Source: Eurosta solidaginis
Taxonomy: Eukaryota; Arthropoda; Insecta; Diptera; Tephritidae
DNA: 64,000 nt
Assembly (NCBI RefSeq): GCF_040869045.1
Contig: NC_090321.1
Coordinates: 180,081,596 to 180,145,595, forward strand
Direction: 5' to 3'
The number at the start of each line of letters is the position of its first letter. The first letter of the stretch is position 1. Positions 22,801 through 34,378 of this stretch are shown here, piece after piece. The notes below the pieces were generated by a model. The model did no database searches. It was not told the DNA's origin and saw only the letters and a list, made by a program, of their open reading frames with translations. The position numbers and the translations under genes are program-made.

Positions 22801-23809
22801 GAGTTCAAGTAAGCACGTGAACTAAGTTCATTAAAGATATGCCGATTTTTGCTCAAGTTATCGTGTTAATGGCCATGCGGAAGGACAGACGGACGACTGT
22901 GTATAAAAACTGGGCGTGGCATCAACAGATTTCGCCCATTTTCACAGAAAACAGTTAACGTCATAAAATTTATGCCCCTACCAAATTTCAAAAGGATTGG
23001 TTAATTTTTGTTCGAATTATGGCGTTAAAAGTATCCTAGACAAATTAAATGAAAAAGGGCGGAGCCACGCCCATTTTGAAATTTTCTTTTATTTTTGTAT
23101 TTTGTTGCACAATATCATTACTGGAGTTGAATGTTGACATAATTTACTTATATACTGTAAAGATATTAAATTTTTTGTTAAAATTTTACTTAAAAAAAAA
23201 TTTTTTTTTTAAAAGTAGGCGTGGTCCTTCTCCGATTTTGCTAATTTTTATTAAGCGTACATATAGTAATAGCAGTAACGTTCCTGCCAAAGTTCATCAT
23301 GATATCTTCAACGACTGCCAAATTACAGCTTCCAAAACTTCTAAATTACCTTCTTTTAAAAGTGTGCGGTGCCACGCCCATTGTCCAAAATTTTACTAAT
23401 TTTCTATTCTGCGTCATAAGTTCAACTCATCTACCAAGTTTCGTCGCTTTATCTGTCTTTTGTAATGAATTATCGCACTTTTTCGGTTTTTCGAAATTTT
23501 CGATATCGAAAAAGTGGGCGCGGTTATAGTCCGATATCGTTCATTTTAAATAGCGATCTGAGATGAGTGCTCAGGAATCTACATACCAAATTTCATCAAG
23601 ATACCTCAAAATTTACTCAAGTTATCGTGTTAACGGACGGACGGACGGACGGACGGACATGGCTTAATAAAATTTTTTTTCGATCCTGATTATTTTGATA
23701 TATGGAAGTCTATATCTATCTCGATTCCTTTATATATGTACAACCAACCGTTATCCAATCAACCTTAATATACTCTGTGAGCTCTGCTCAACTGAGTATA
23801 AAAAAAAAG
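19896..23809 (-). mobile_element. Minisatellite-cored, Helentron/DINE-like repeat, copy A
   Basis: A complete member of the family also at 36697-37226, 45411-52020 and (diverged) 60908-62195. Plus-strand left end: AAGTAAGGAAGG, then a hairpin GTTCGGGTGTAACCGAAC, then ATACTCAGTTGAGAGCT. Right end: GAGCTCTGCTCAACTGAGTAT. The ATACTCAGTTGAG segments form subterminal inverted repeats. Between them lie a 130-bp minisatellite, several CCACGCCC/GGGCGTGG motifs, CGATATCGAAAAAGTGGGCG blocks and a (GGAC)n tract at 23634-23658. No protein is encoded. Subterminal inverted repeats, a central tandem array and a terminal hairpin match the plan of non-autonomous Helentrons (HINE/DINE-1), which is an inference. 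Confidence 0.7.
20030..22485. repeat. 130-bp minisatellite, about 19 units
   Basis: GGGTATCAAA recurs every 130 bp (20161, 20291, 20421 and on). Each unit reads through TTTTAAAAGGGAGT, ATAGGTGG, CGAGATATCGCCATAAAGGT and GGACCAGGGGTGAC. Marker variants such as GGGCATCAAACGAATGG appear at 20551 and 21723, showing a higher-order duplication of about nine units (~1.17 kb). Reverse-strand ORFs of 70-85 codons here are the satellite read through, not genes. Confidence 0.9.
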
Positions 23810-24979
23810 TATGTAAAAAAATATATTGTAGGGGGTATGAACTATCGACTGTGAGACCGTGCGCGATATATGGGAATGTATAGGAAGAAAAGAAGAAGAA
23901 AAGTTACAAAACTGGCAACTATCGGTTGGAGTTGTCAAGAACATATGACTTCGAAATTCGAATATTTTTTTCATTGTTTACGTTTACATGCATTCGCTTT
24001 GCCGCGTCGTCTGCTTTCGCATGGAAAGAAAAAGCATGTAGCATATCCACTTTTTATAAACTTTTGCGGTAATTGTGCAATCAAAAAGAAAATTAGTAAA
24101 TTATGTAATTTTGACATAAACATTAACTAATCAAATAAATAAATTGTTTTGGTAAGTCCAACCTAGTATAAGAGAAAAGTGAATATATAAACATGTGGAT
24201 TGTAAAATGTTCAATTCCGTTGGTCAAGCGGTTCAATGGAGTGCAAGTATTTGTATTTGTTGGTGCGCTAAATAAAAAGTTTTGTGGCAAAAAAGCATAC
24301 ATCCGGTGCTTAAACAATATAAATTAACCATGAACATGATAATAAGAGTTAAATACTTCTTGTATTTCACGATGAAAGCTTTTTCATTACTTTCAGTCTA
24401 GCAAAATATGCATTCTCAATGAGGTCTAATTGGGTTTCAAATGAGATTCGGAGCTCCAAATTGTCTACGCACAAACTTTGTATGTATATACATAAGTGGT
24501 TATGTATTAAGAACCAAAGAAGAATTATACCAATTGTCAGGTGATATACAATGAATACTTCTGCGTAAGCAGAAGCAGCAGCAAATAATGGAAAAATAAG
24601 AATTTCGTATTTTCTTGACTATGAGCAACAAACTTAACACGGTTTCGCATATCGTATGCCGGCTAGGCATTTTTATTACTGTTTTGTTATTGTTTATGTA
24701 TGTAGATATATATAAGAACGAAGGTATGTTACGGCATAAGACCTCAACTGATTGTAAATAGTAAGTCAGTTAACGACTTAGTCAAAATCGCAATTTAGCA
24801 GCTACCTACTATTTTTCGCCTTCCTGAAGACTCATATTTTTATAAAGCAATTCATGTTTATTTATTAAAGGTAGGTATTAATCGCCCAACGTTTCACTGG
24901 TTTGGTTGTAACAACTATAAAAAACACTTCTGAACTTAAAATCGATTTTCACCAAACAAATTTGAGACTACAATTTTGA
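23810..24979. other. Unassigned DNA, no gene seen
   Basis: About 1.2 kb of AT-rich sequence without recognisable coding, RNA or repeat features. Confidence 0.35.
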
Positions 24980-25190
24980 GACTCTTAAGCTCCTCATGGA
25001 ACTTGAGGTGGGGAGGGAGGGATGGCCTGAAGGTTTAATGTGGCCACATAAATCGTTCCCGAGATGGTCGGGCTGTGATACCGGAGCATACCGGATCTGT
25101 ATCCGGCAAAGGACCATCACATCGATAACACTCCCCAAAGCCTTCGGGGAGCAACCTTATCGCTACAACATCAACAACAACACCAACACC

Positions 25191-25221
<31 letters not shown>

Positions 25222-25249
25222 CCAACAACAACAACAACCACGCTGTTTG
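24980..25249 (+). repeat. (CAA)n-tailed retroposon-like repeat
   Basis: From CTCCTCATGGAACTTGAGG through GATGGTCGGG and a short inverted pair CTCCCCAAAGCCTTCGGGGAG to TTATCGCTACAACA and a ~90-bp CAA/ACA microsatellite. The same sequence occurs inverted at 35862-36075 and as a fragment at 11574-11640. The tail and 3' bias suggest a SINE or the 3' end of a non-LTR element. A poly-Asn/Thr ORF here is the microsatellite. Confidence 0.6.
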
Positions 25250-25254
25250 ATATG

Positions 25255-25475
25255 CAATCCATCGAATTGAAACACAGCGGCTTAAATATCTAGGGCACCT
25301 TTTGCCAATAATAAAAACATGATGCGGCCCAGAAAAGTTGTATTATCAAAACCTGCCTATGGAAGTAGAGAAAGAGGTTGGCCCACATTCCATTAAAAGA
25401 GCCATGTGGAAAACAACTGGTGCGATTTATTCAACGGCCAAAAACTGATTAAATAATTTACCGCCAGCCTGTTTT
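25255..25475 (+). pseudogene. 3' fragment of an RTE-like LINE
   Basis: Matches the C-terminal and 3' end of the element at 2021-4592: CTATGGAAGTAGAG here against CTTATGGAAGCAGAG at 4420; AGAGCCATGTGGAAAAC against ACGGACCAGGTGGAAGAC; GGCCAAAAACTGATT against GGCCATAACCGTTTAG. Highly diverged, only ~200 bp. Confidence 0.6.
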
Positions 25476-25843
25476 CAATAGTCCCATAATAGTAAAGCGC
25501 CGTAAGTTTCCCATTCACATCGCGCCGAATTATCGATCTCGCTACACTGACTTGCCGTTTTCACCTAGTCCTTCAGTTAACGTTAAGGACTTCGTCATTT
25601 ACGGAGATGGAAAGAGACAGTAGCTGGATGCTACAAATCACATCGTGCGAATGTCGAATGGTTTTGTTACCACCGCTCACCTCGACCAATCGACAGCTGC
25701 TATTTTCAACTTTCTCCTGTTCCTTCTTGTTAGGAAGTGTCATGACGCAATACAACCAGACAGGCGAAGTCAGTAGTGGAACAACAAAAATTTGACCGCC
25801 CTCATAATCGGTGATGAATCTTAAAGTAGTAGGAAGGGAAAAT
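25476..25843. other. Unassigned DNA, no gene seen
   Basis: No ORF of interest; the short frames on both strands overlap each other and lack motifs. Confidence 0.35.
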
Positions 25844-25884
25844 TGTTGGTACTGAAACGAATATTAGCAGCACTAAGGGATACT

Positions 25885-25898
25885 ATCATCTCTAAGCC
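25885..25898. repeat. 14-bp target-site duplication, left (Jockey-like LINE)
   Basis: ATCATCTCTAAGCC, repeated exactly at 34862-34875. Confidence 0.9.
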
Positions 25899-25921
25899 CG
25901 CTTCCCAAGGCAGTCGGTTCT

Positions 25922-26407
25922 ATGTACCGGAGCGACTCGAGATTTTTCCCGACCAAGGACTGTCATTTCAGTGTGACCCCATCTAATTTGTTTCGTCCCT
26001 CCCACAAATTGTCATCCTCCCAGCAGCTCCTTGCAGCAGGACTGCTCCATATTCTCTTACTCCGGGAAGGCATCGAATCCAATCCGGGTCCGTCTCCTGA
26101 CCCCGGTCCTGAGAAATGGTTTTGCTGCATCTGCCGGAAAAGAATCTTTTTAGGACGGTCATACTCTGTTCAGTGTGTCTCGTGCAAGGGATGGTTGCAT
26201 CGGACAGGTTGTTCTGGGCTTGATCCCAAAACCCGACGTACACGTAACTTTTATAAATCTTTTGTGGCTCCTTGCTGTTCACGCCCAAGGGCATCCCGTA
26301 TTCTACGTCTAAGCGCCCCCCCCCCCCCCCCCCCCTACCTTCCAGCAGCCCCGCTGCTGCTCGCGCCCCACGGCGCCAACAACTCAAACAGCTGCTACCA
26401 CTCATAA
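25922..26407 (+). pseudogene. N-terminal part of LINE polyprotein: 2A-like motif and PHD-like finger
   Basis: The frame from Met 25922 gives a hydrophobic stretch (LLAAGLLHILLLRE, residues 36-49) ending in GIESNPGP (50-57), which resembles the 2A ribosome-skipping signature D(V/I)ExNPGP but has Gly where 2A has Asp. A PHD-like finger follows: C68/C71, C85/C88, H93, C97 and a C-terminal APCC. The frame is then lost at a run of 20 C (26316-26335). The frame that enters ORF2 (codon positions from 26337) is open straight through a second finger (VCTVCQHR...CSSCLGWCHFPRC, about 26540-26670) into the endonuclease. The ancestral element therefore probably made one protein: 2A-like, finger, Pro-rich linker, finger, endonuclease, RT. 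Role of the fingers unknown; perhaps RNA or chromatin binding. Confidence 0.7.
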
Positions 26408-26819
26408 CTACAATCTTCGTAGTAGAGTCGGAAGCAATGCTGAGCAACAGCCCCTGCCCCCGTCTTCTCCCCCCCTCTTTTCCGGCAGCAATCGTGTAGG
26501 TCAGGGAAACAGACTCTTAGTCCCTACCTCCGTTTGCACCGTTTGCCAGCACAGAATATATATGTTTGCGACATCCGCCCAATGCAGCTCCTGCCTTGGG
26601 TGGTGCCACTTCCCTAGATGTTCTGGTCTCCGCGACGGCAACCCCCCGACGGGTTTCATCGCGCCATGTTGCCAGGTCGCAAACCCAAATCATCCGAGTA
26701 CCCCAATGCTTGCCCAAGGACGCCCAGTCCTAGGGCCACAACAGCAATTGCGTCCTGGCCTTCCCCAACCCAGGCGTAGTCACCCGTCACTTACCCCCAG
26801 AGTGGCGACGTCTCCCCTT

Positions 26820-29448
26820 ATGCACTTCAGAATTCTACAGTTAAACTGTAATGGACTAACTGGGAAGATTACCGAGATGGTCGATTTCATGAAGCGGCAC
26901 AACATCTGCATTGCTGCGATTCAAGAGACTAAACTCACAGCAAGATCTGCATTGCAGACCTGCTCTGGGTATAACGTCCACAGGAAAGACCGCGAGAGCG
27001 GAAATGGAGGCGGTCTCGCTTTTATCATACACCACTCTGCAATATTATATATTTGATCCTGGCATCGACCGCAGGGACAATGTCTTAGAACGTCAAGGCC
27101 TATCTGTCCGGTCAGGCGATGCAAACCTAGAAATCATCAACATCTACATCCCTCCTGCCACCTGTTGCCCCAGTGGATACCGCCCTATTATCAGGGCCTT
27201 ACTCACTGGCAACACTCGCATTATCTTAGGCGATTTCAATGCCTATCATGATCTATGGCATTCAAACTAGCGGGCGGACAGTAGGGGTGAGATGTTGGCG
27301 GATCAAATAGAAGAAACGACGTTCTGCACAATAAATGTAGACACCCCCACACGTATGGTAGGAAGCTGTCACAGCTCGCCAGATATCTCAATCGTGAGCG
27401 CAGAACTCGTAAACTGCGTCAACTGGCAGCCGATGGTAACATTGGCATCCGACCACCTGCCCATACTTATTTCGCTTGAGCGTACCGCCGACTTCATCGT
27501 CACTGAAAAACGCACTTTCATAAACTTTAAAAAAGGAAAGTGGGAAGAATATAAATCCTTTACAGACAGCCGCCTAGCTGCCCTCCCTATCCCTACTGAT
27601 GCCCGCCAAGGGGAGCGTGCCTTCCGTAAGGTCATTAAATCCGCCTCGGCACATTTCATTCCCGCCGGGAGAATTGCCGAAATCCGGTCCCACTTCCCGG
27701 CGGAGGCCGCAAACTTAGCGAGAGAACGTGACCTTATAAGACAGCTTGATCCAGGCGACCCCCAAATAAGGGATATAAACCAACGCATCAGATTGCTTGT
27801 GGATGAACACAAGCAAGCGAAATGGGAGGAGCACCTAAGAGGTTGTAACCTCTCTACCGGTGTGGGTAAACTTTGGTCCACCGTAAAGTCCCTATCGAAT
27901 CCGACTAAGCACAAAGACAAAGTTTCCATCACCTTTGGCGACAAAGTGCTGTCGGACGCGAAAAAATGCGCGAGCGCTTTCTGCCGACAATATATAATGC
28001 ATCCTATGGTCGACAAAGATAGACGGAGAGCCAATAGACGCGCACATAAACACAAATTCAGCGCGTCACCAATCACCATCACCGCTAAAGAGGTTGATGA
28101 CGCCATTGGTCGTGCTAAACCATCCAAAGCAGTGGGCCCAGACGGCATAGCCATGCCGATGCTTAAAAACCTAGGGAAAGAGGGTTTCAAATATTTAGCG
28201 CATGTCTTCAATCTGTCTCTTTCCACCTTTGTCATACCTGAGAAATGGAAAATGGCCAAGGTTGTCCCGCTACTAAATCCTGGGAAACCAGGTAACATAG
28301 GTGAGTCGTATCGTCCGATATCTCTCCTATCGCCAGTGGCAAAGACGCTTGAAGCCATTTTGCTCCCTTATTTCCAAGCAAATTTGCAGCTAGCCCCTCA
28401 TCAGCATGGCTTCAGAAAACTCCATAGCACTACCACCGCGCTAAATGCCATTAGCACCCAGATAAATTGCGGTTTAAATCAATACCCCCACCATAGAACA
28501 GTACTCGTAGCGCTAGACCTATCAAAAGCTTTTGATACGGTCAACCATGGCTCGTTACTGCAGGACCTGGAAGGGTCTACCCTTCCCCCATGTCTTAAAA
28601 GGTGGACCGCAAATTATCTGGGTGGTCGGCAGGCATCGGTGCAATTTAGAAACGAAACATCAAAACCAAGGAGAATTAAACAGGGGGTGCCACAGGGTGG
28701 TGTCCTATCCCCACTTTTGTTTAATTTCTACATATCTAAGCTACCTTCACCACCGGAAGGAGTCACAATCGTTTCCTACGCCGATGACTGCACAATAATG
28801 GCCACAGGCCCAGGCCCAAAGATCGATGCGCTATGCAATAAAATAAACGGCTACCTCCCTGATCTCTCCAGTTTTTTCGCCTCGCGAAACCTGGCATTAT
28901 CACCGACTAAATCTTCCGCGACCTTATTTACAACATGGACGCCCCAAATGTCGACCATTTTGAACATCCACGTCGATGGCACTACGGTACCGACTGTCCT
29001 ACACCCCAAAATCTTGGGTGTGACGTTTGATCAGGATCTACATTTTGGTGAGCACGTAGCCGCAATTGTTCCGAGAATTCAGAGCCGTAACAAAATCCTC
29101 AAATCCCTCGCTGGCAGTACTTGGGGAAAAGATAAAGAAACGCTCATGACTACATACAAAGCAATTAGCCAGCCGATTACGTGCTACGCGTCACCCACAT
29201 GGTCGCCAAGCCTGAAAATCACCCACTGGAAGAAACTACAGGCCTGCCAAAATACTGCTCTCAGAATCGCCACGGTCTGTCTTATTATGTCCCCAGAACA
29301 CCATCTGCATAATGAGGCGAGAATACTCCCCATCAGGGACAGAAATGAGATGCTGACCAAACAGTTCCTGTTGAATACCCAGAAACCTGGGCATCCCAAC
29401 AGACATCTGATTGATGAACCAGCACCGCCTAACCGGGGCTTAAGGAGT
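26820..29448 (+). pseudogene. LINE endonuclease and reverse transcriptase
   Basis: Met 26820 begins the AP-like endonuclease (MHFRILQLNCNGLTGKITEM, AAIQETKLTARSAL, then LGDFNAYHDLWHSN and ASDHLPILISL). A frame change lies near 27040 and a TAG at 27268-27270. From 27292 the frame is open: KPSKAVGPDGIAMPM, ALDLSKAFDTVNHG, KQGVPQGGVLSPLLFNFYI and SYADDCTIM (catalytic YADD near 28780). The thumb and connection region runs to 29448, where the LTR element breaks the protein; it resumes at 34379. The RT core itself is intact. It would nick target DNA and prime reverse transcription there, as non-LTR elements do, had the defects not occurred. Confidence 0.85.
29445..29448. repeat. 4-bp target-site duplication, left (Mag-like element)
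   Basis: GAGT, repeated at 34375-34378 just outside the 3' LTR. Confidence 0.75.
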
Positions 29449-29785
29449 TGTGGCAACTGTGTATACAGACAGGTTGATGGCAACCTTAGCCATAAAGGAA
29501 CATAAAGGAAACAAAATAACGAGTGCCCTCATCGAACCAAATAACACATGCACAAACACTTGTATATACATACGTACATGATCAACTTTTACAGCAAGCA
29601 TTCTTATTCGAAGAAATCGCTTTTCGCTGTCAAGTCGTAAACTCGAGTCGCAAATTTATCATTTAATTAATTTCAATTCATTTTAGTAATTATAGTTTTT
29701 TCATTAATGTAAATACAATTTAATTTAAATAAACGGGAATTATACAGCTGCTGAGCTAATTCGGTGTGTTCATCTATTAACCACA
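29449..29785 (+). repeat. 5' LTR of Mag-like element (337 bp)
   Basis: Begins TGTGGCAACTGTG and ends TTAACCACA (TG...CA). Contains AATAAACGGG near 29727. Compared with the 3' LTR it lacks 10 bp (GTTAAGTTTA-type insertion after CATTTTA) and shows few substitutions. Confidence 0.95.
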
Positions 29786-29786
29786 C

Positions 29787-29804
29787 TGGTGACCCCGAAT
29801 AAAA
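29787..29804 (+). other. Primer-binding site
   Basis: TGGTGACCCCGAATAAAA starts one base after the LTR; TGG is the complement of a tRNA CCA end. The tRNA species was not determined. Confidence 0.7.
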
Positions 29805-30049
29805 TTGGAGATAGTGAACTTAGCATCGAATATTAAATATCCATCAGCAGTGAGTGCGTACGCTTCCCAGCAAATAAAACGATTCCTAAAATCTCAAGCT
29901 ACGAACTTGTAAAAAAGTTTGTAGTTTAACATTTGGAACACCTAAAAATTTGGTATATTGTCAACTTAAGGCAAATAATACGCCTAAAAACCGTTAACCG
30001 TTATAACGGGCAATAGTAGTCTTCTCACATATATACGGTAGCCAACAAC

Positions 30050-30979
30050 ATGGGCATCGAAGACAACGACAAAAATGTAGAAGTCTCGACTGAAAACGGC
30101 GGCGCAGTCGGCAGCGCCAACGCCAACGCAGACAGCGAAAGACCACAAATCAATGCGATATTCGGCAAATTACCGTTCCCAAAGCTCAACTCTAAATACA
30201 ACATCGAATCGTGGTTTATCAAAGTAGACGCATGGTTCGAGTTACATGGCTTTGGGGTACGCAAAGAAAAAGACAAATATACAGCAATTATCGCTCACGC
30301 CGATGACTACATCCTCGATCAAGTATTCGATTTGGTTCGCAACCCGCCAAATACCGCACCGTACACCACTCTTAAAAATGCGATTAAAGAAAAATTTAGT
30401 GATTCTGCAATGGCTCGGCTTGACAAACTCACCGCAATACAATTGGGCGACGCTAAACCAAGTCATTTATTAAGCCAGATGCAAAGAACCAACGCAACTA
30501 AAGACGAGTCAGTCATACAACAATATTGGCTTAAACAGCTACCGGAATCCGCTCGCGTCGTTATTGCCGGTATGCTCCAAGCTCAGCCAAGCACACCATT
30601 GCACCAACTGGCCATCACCGCAGATGCAGTATTGGATGCGCTAAGCCGCGACTCAACCACAACGCAACCAAAAGGATCCGCCATTAACGCTATCGAAGCT
30701 TCGACCAGCCAAGTGCAAGCACTCCAGAAACGCATCGAGAAACACGACACGATCCTGGAAAACATCAATAGTAAGTTAAACATGCTCATGTTGCGAGATC
30801 GTAGCCGACAACGTGAACGTTCGCAAAGTAACGCTAAACGTTCTACCACTCCCCATCGCACGACAAATGCCCAACAAAATCCCACCTGTTGGTATCACCG
30901 TGAGTATGGTACACAATCACGCAAGTGCCGCAGTCCATGCGACTTCCCCGTCAAGAAAGCAGACTCTACAAAAAACTAA
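30050..30979 (+). CDS. Gag of Mag-like element
   Basis: 309 codons, intact. Capsid-like region: [13 protein letters not shown], then [15 protein letters not shown] (about residues 55-69), [29 protein letters not shown] and [14 protein letters not shown] coiled or basic stretch follows, with an Arg/Ser-rich segment ([12 protein letters not shown]), and then a single zinc-knuckle variant [18 protein letters not shown] near the C-terminus, as in insect Mag-like Gag. It would form the particle and bind RNA. Pol overlaps its end in the -1 frame (30925-30979), so a -1 frameshift would make Gag-Pol. Met 30050 is the first in-frame start after the primer-binding site. Confidence 0.85.
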   Translation: MGIEDNDKNVEVSTENGGAVGSANANADSERPQINAIFGKLPFPKLNSKYNIESWFIKVDAWFELHGFGVRKEKDKYTAIIAHADDYILDQVFDLVRNPPNTAPYTTLKNAIKEKFSDSAMARLDKLTAIQLGDAKPSHLLSQMQRTNATKDESVIQQYWLKQLPESARVVIAGMLQAQPSTPLHQLAITADAVLDALSRDSTTTQPKGSAINAIEASTSQVQALQKRIEKHDTILENINSKLNMLMLRDRSRQRERSQSNAKRSTTPHRTTNAQQNPTCWYHREYGTQSRKCRSPCDFPVKKADSTKN

Positions 30980-33900
30980 ATACCGCCGAAACAGTAACGC
31001 TCGAATGTTCCGGCTGTGAAATACCGAGCAACAAATCACAGTGCGAACTGAAGGTAAAAATTTCAGAATTTACTAGATATAAACGTTTCTTTATAGAAGA
31101 CAGGAGATCAAACCAATCATTCTTGATAGACACAGGAGCGGAAGTATCGTTCGTACCACCAACTCGAGCGTGTCGTCTACGCAGATCCGAAAGTAACCTT
31201 CTTTACGCCGCGAACGGAACTACTATCAAAACGTATGGCACAACGCGTCGAACACTCGATCTAGGCCTCCAACAAAAATTATCGTGGAATTTTGTCATAG
31301 CGGAAACGAAATACGCTATTATTGGCGGCGTAGATTTTCTTCATCATTACAATTTAATCATCGATGTAGCGAATTCTACGTTATTAAACAAAAGGCCGGC
31401 CTCTCCATCAGACATCGCTAGTATAACATCATCAAACATTACCGACGTACATAGCAAAATCGACGATATCCAAAACCTACTACGAGAATACGCTACTATC
31501 ACGAATCCCCACGCATCGGCTCCTTCCGCTAGTCAGGTAGGAGTTACACATTGCATAGAAACCAGAGGATCACCAGTCTTTGCACGACCCAGACGTCTTA
31601 CACCCGATAAACTGAAAGCCGCGAAAGAAGAATTCGAATATCTATCCCGGCTCGGAATATGTCGTCCATCGAAAAGCTCATATGCTTCTCCGTTACACTT
31701 GGTAAAAAAATCGAATGGTGAGTGGCGACCGTGCGGGGACTACCGCGCTCTTAATGCACAAACCGTGCCAGATCGGTATCCACTCCCACACATCCAAGAC
31801 TTTACGCAACGCAGCGCAAACGTTCCAGAGATTCATGCACGCAGTTTTTCAAGGTCTGGACTTCGTATTCGTGTATATTGACGATGTGTGTGTCGCTTCC
31901 GAAGGCATCGAGCAGCACAAACAACACTTACGACAGGTTTTCGAAAGGCTTCAACAGTCTCACCTCACAATTAATCTAGCCAAATGCAAGTTCGCGCAAA
32001 AACAGATTGAGTTCCTGGGACATGTAGTCAATACACAAGGTATAAAACCGTTGCCAGAGAAAGTCCAAGCAATTAGCAAGTTTCCTTTGCCTGAAGTTGC
32101 CAAAGATTTGCGTCGATTTCTAGCAATGATTAATTTCTATCGTCGTTTTTTGCCTAAAGCAGTGGATCATCAAATGCCTCTCGTTAAGTTAATCCCTAGA
32201 AATAAGAAAAACGATACAACGCGTATCAAATGGACTGAGGAAACCATACACCATTTCGACGAATGTAAAAAGGCGCTGGCAAATGCAGCACTGCTTGTTC
32301 ACCCAGCACCAAACGCACAAATATCTCTAAGTACAGATGCAAGCGACACAGCCGTCGGTGCAGTCCTACACCAAATCGTTCGAAACGAACTTCAACCTCT
32401 CGCGTTTTTCAGGTTCAAACTCACCGAAGCATAAAAGAAATATAGTACCTACGATCGAGAGCTATTGGCAATATATTTAGCCATCAAACACTTTCGTGAT
32501 ATGTTGGAGGGAAAACCCTTTGAAGTTCGTACGGATCACAAGCCGTTAATATATGCTTTCAAACAAAAGCACGATCGAGCTTCTCCACGACAGCTGCGCC
32601 AACTAGACTTTATAAGTCAATTCACGACAAACATCATTCATGTTGCCGGCATCGAAAATACGACAGCAGATACGCTCTCACGCATCGCGATGGTAGAGAC
32701 AGCAACCATCGACTATCAACGAATCGCCGACGACCAGACAAGTTGCACAGAGTTACAAAAGCTCATCAACGACAACAATACATCTCTGCAGCTAAAAAAG
32801 CTTCGTATGCCAAATACAAATAGTACACTCTACTGTGACGTATCTACAGCAGAAGTTCGCCCTTTCATACCACGCCGCCATCGTAATGAGGTCATCAACA
32901 AAATGCACCAGATTTCACACGGGGGGTACGAGCGACAACAAAACTCATCAAAACACGCTTCGTGTGGCCAAATATGGGCAAAGACGTTTCGGAAGCAGTA
33001 CAAAGGTGCATCAGCTGCCAACAGTCAAAGGTCAGCAAGCACGTTCACGCACCGCTTCAAAAATTTTCTCTACCTGAGTGCAGGTTCGAGCACATCAACA
33101 TAGATCTCATTGGCCCACTACCGCCATCAAACGAATACCAATACTGTCTCACCATCATAGACAGATACACGCGATGGACGGAAGCAGTCCCACTCAGAGA
33201 TATAACCGCAGAAACGGTCGCCAAAGAACTCATTAACGTTTGGTTTTCACGCTTTGGCGTCCCTGCACGCATCACAACGGACCAAGGTCGGCAGTTTGAA
33301 TCCCAGTTATTCAACGAATTATCACGCATACTAGGTATAACACACCTACGTACAACGGCATATAACCCGCAAGCCAATGGCATCATAGAACGCTGGCATC
33401 GCTCACTAAAAACGGCGATAACATGTCACCAGAGACAAGACTGTATTAACTGTCTACCAATAGTTCTACTCGGATTGCGTACCGCGTTTAAACCCGACAT
33501 TAATACGACATCTGCACAACTTGTATACGGCAGCACATTACGTTTGCCCGGACAGTTCTTCAACGAAACACGAACGCCGATTCCACAATCCGACTTCGTG
33601 AAACAACTCACTAACGTCATGCAAGAGATACGCCCAGTACAAACATCAAATCATAGCAATTCCAAGCATTTTGTTTCCACAAAGCTCATAGACGCAACTC
33701 ACGTTTTCGTTCGCAACGATAAAGTTCGCCCGGCATTCCAACCACCATACGATAGTCCATATCAGGTTGTATCTAAAAACCAAAAATATTTCACTATCAA
33801 AACGAATAAAAACAACGTCAACGTATCCATAGACCGACTGAAACCAGCTTTTATGGAAGCACAGCAAATTAATACTCAAACACCAACAACATCGACGCAA

Positions 33901-34011
33901 CAAAGCTCATCCCAGTTGCACACATCACAGCTACCAGATCAGCAGCCCGCACCTGAATCGACGGGCCGCCTCGGACGAAGAATAAGACTCCCCGTCCGTT
34001 TCAGGACGTAA
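30925..34011 (+). pseudogene. Pol of Mag-like element (broken)
   Basis: Order: protease ([14 protein letters not shown], about 31120), RT, RNase H (STDASDTAVGAVL near 32330, TDHKPLIYAF near 32535, TADTLSRI), integrase (zinc site CISCQQSK near 33010; [37 protein letters not shown] with D, D and E), and a GPY/F-like C-terminal module ([10 protein letters not shown]). Three lesions: at about 31798-31806 the sequence jumps from PLPHIQDFT to [13 protein letters not shown], deleting ~55-60 residues with the first catalytic Asp and shifting frame; a TAA replaces a sense codon at 32432-32434; a one-base loss in a G-run (32931-32936) shifts frame before the integrase. The second RT motif, VYIDDV, survives. 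Not functional; the copy could only move in trans. Confidence 0.9.
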
Positions 34012-34027
34012 AGTCTGGGGGGAGCAC
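34011..34027 (+). other. Polypurine tract
   Basis: AAAGTCTGGGGGGAGCAC region immediately before the 3' LTR; the G-run would prime plus-strand synthesis. Confidence 0.7.
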
Positions 34028-34374
34028 TGTGGCAACTGTGTATACAGACAGGTTGATGGCAACCTTAGCCATAAAGGAACATAAAGGAAACAAAATAACG
34101 AGTGCGCTCATCGAACCAAATAACACATGCACAAACACTTGTATATACATACGTACATGATCAACTTTTACAGCAAGCATTCTTATTCGAAGAAATCGCT
34201 TTACGCTGTCAAGTCGTAAACTCGAGTCGCAAATTTATCATTTAATTAATTTCATTTCATTTTAGTTAAGTTTAGTAATTATAGTTTTTTCATTAATGTA
34301 AATACAATTTAATTTAAATAAACGGGAATTATACAGCTGCTGAGCTAATTCGGTGTGTTCATCTATTTACCACA
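34028..34374 (+). repeat. 3' LTR of Mag-like element (347 bp)
   Basis: Begins TGTGGCAACTGTG, ends TTTACCACA, 10 bp longer than the 5' LTR. Followed directly by GAGT. Confidence 0.95.
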
Positions 34375-34378
34375 GAGT

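Larger units (their letters stand above)
29449..34374 (+). mobile_element. Mag-like Ty3/gypsy LTR retrotransposon, defective
   Basis: Complete structure: 5' LTR, primer-binding site, gag, pol (protease, RT, RNase H, integrase), polypurine tract, 3' LTR and a 4-bp GAGT duplication. It sits inside the C-terminal coding region of the Jockey-like LINE. LTRs differ by a few substitutions and a 10-bp indel. Pol is broken by a deletion, a stop and a frameshift. Mag-type assignment is from the Gag fold and the C-H-C-C knuckle, and is tentative. Confidence 0.9.

Noticed and set aside
24996..25262. 84-codon poly-Asn and 75-codon poly-Val ORFs
   Set aside because: Both are the two strands of a CAA/ACA microsatellite tail.
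27369..28358. 329-codon reverse-strand ORF
   Set aside because: Antisense to the endonuclease/RT of the Jockey-like LINE, which has all the recognisable motifs on the plus strand.
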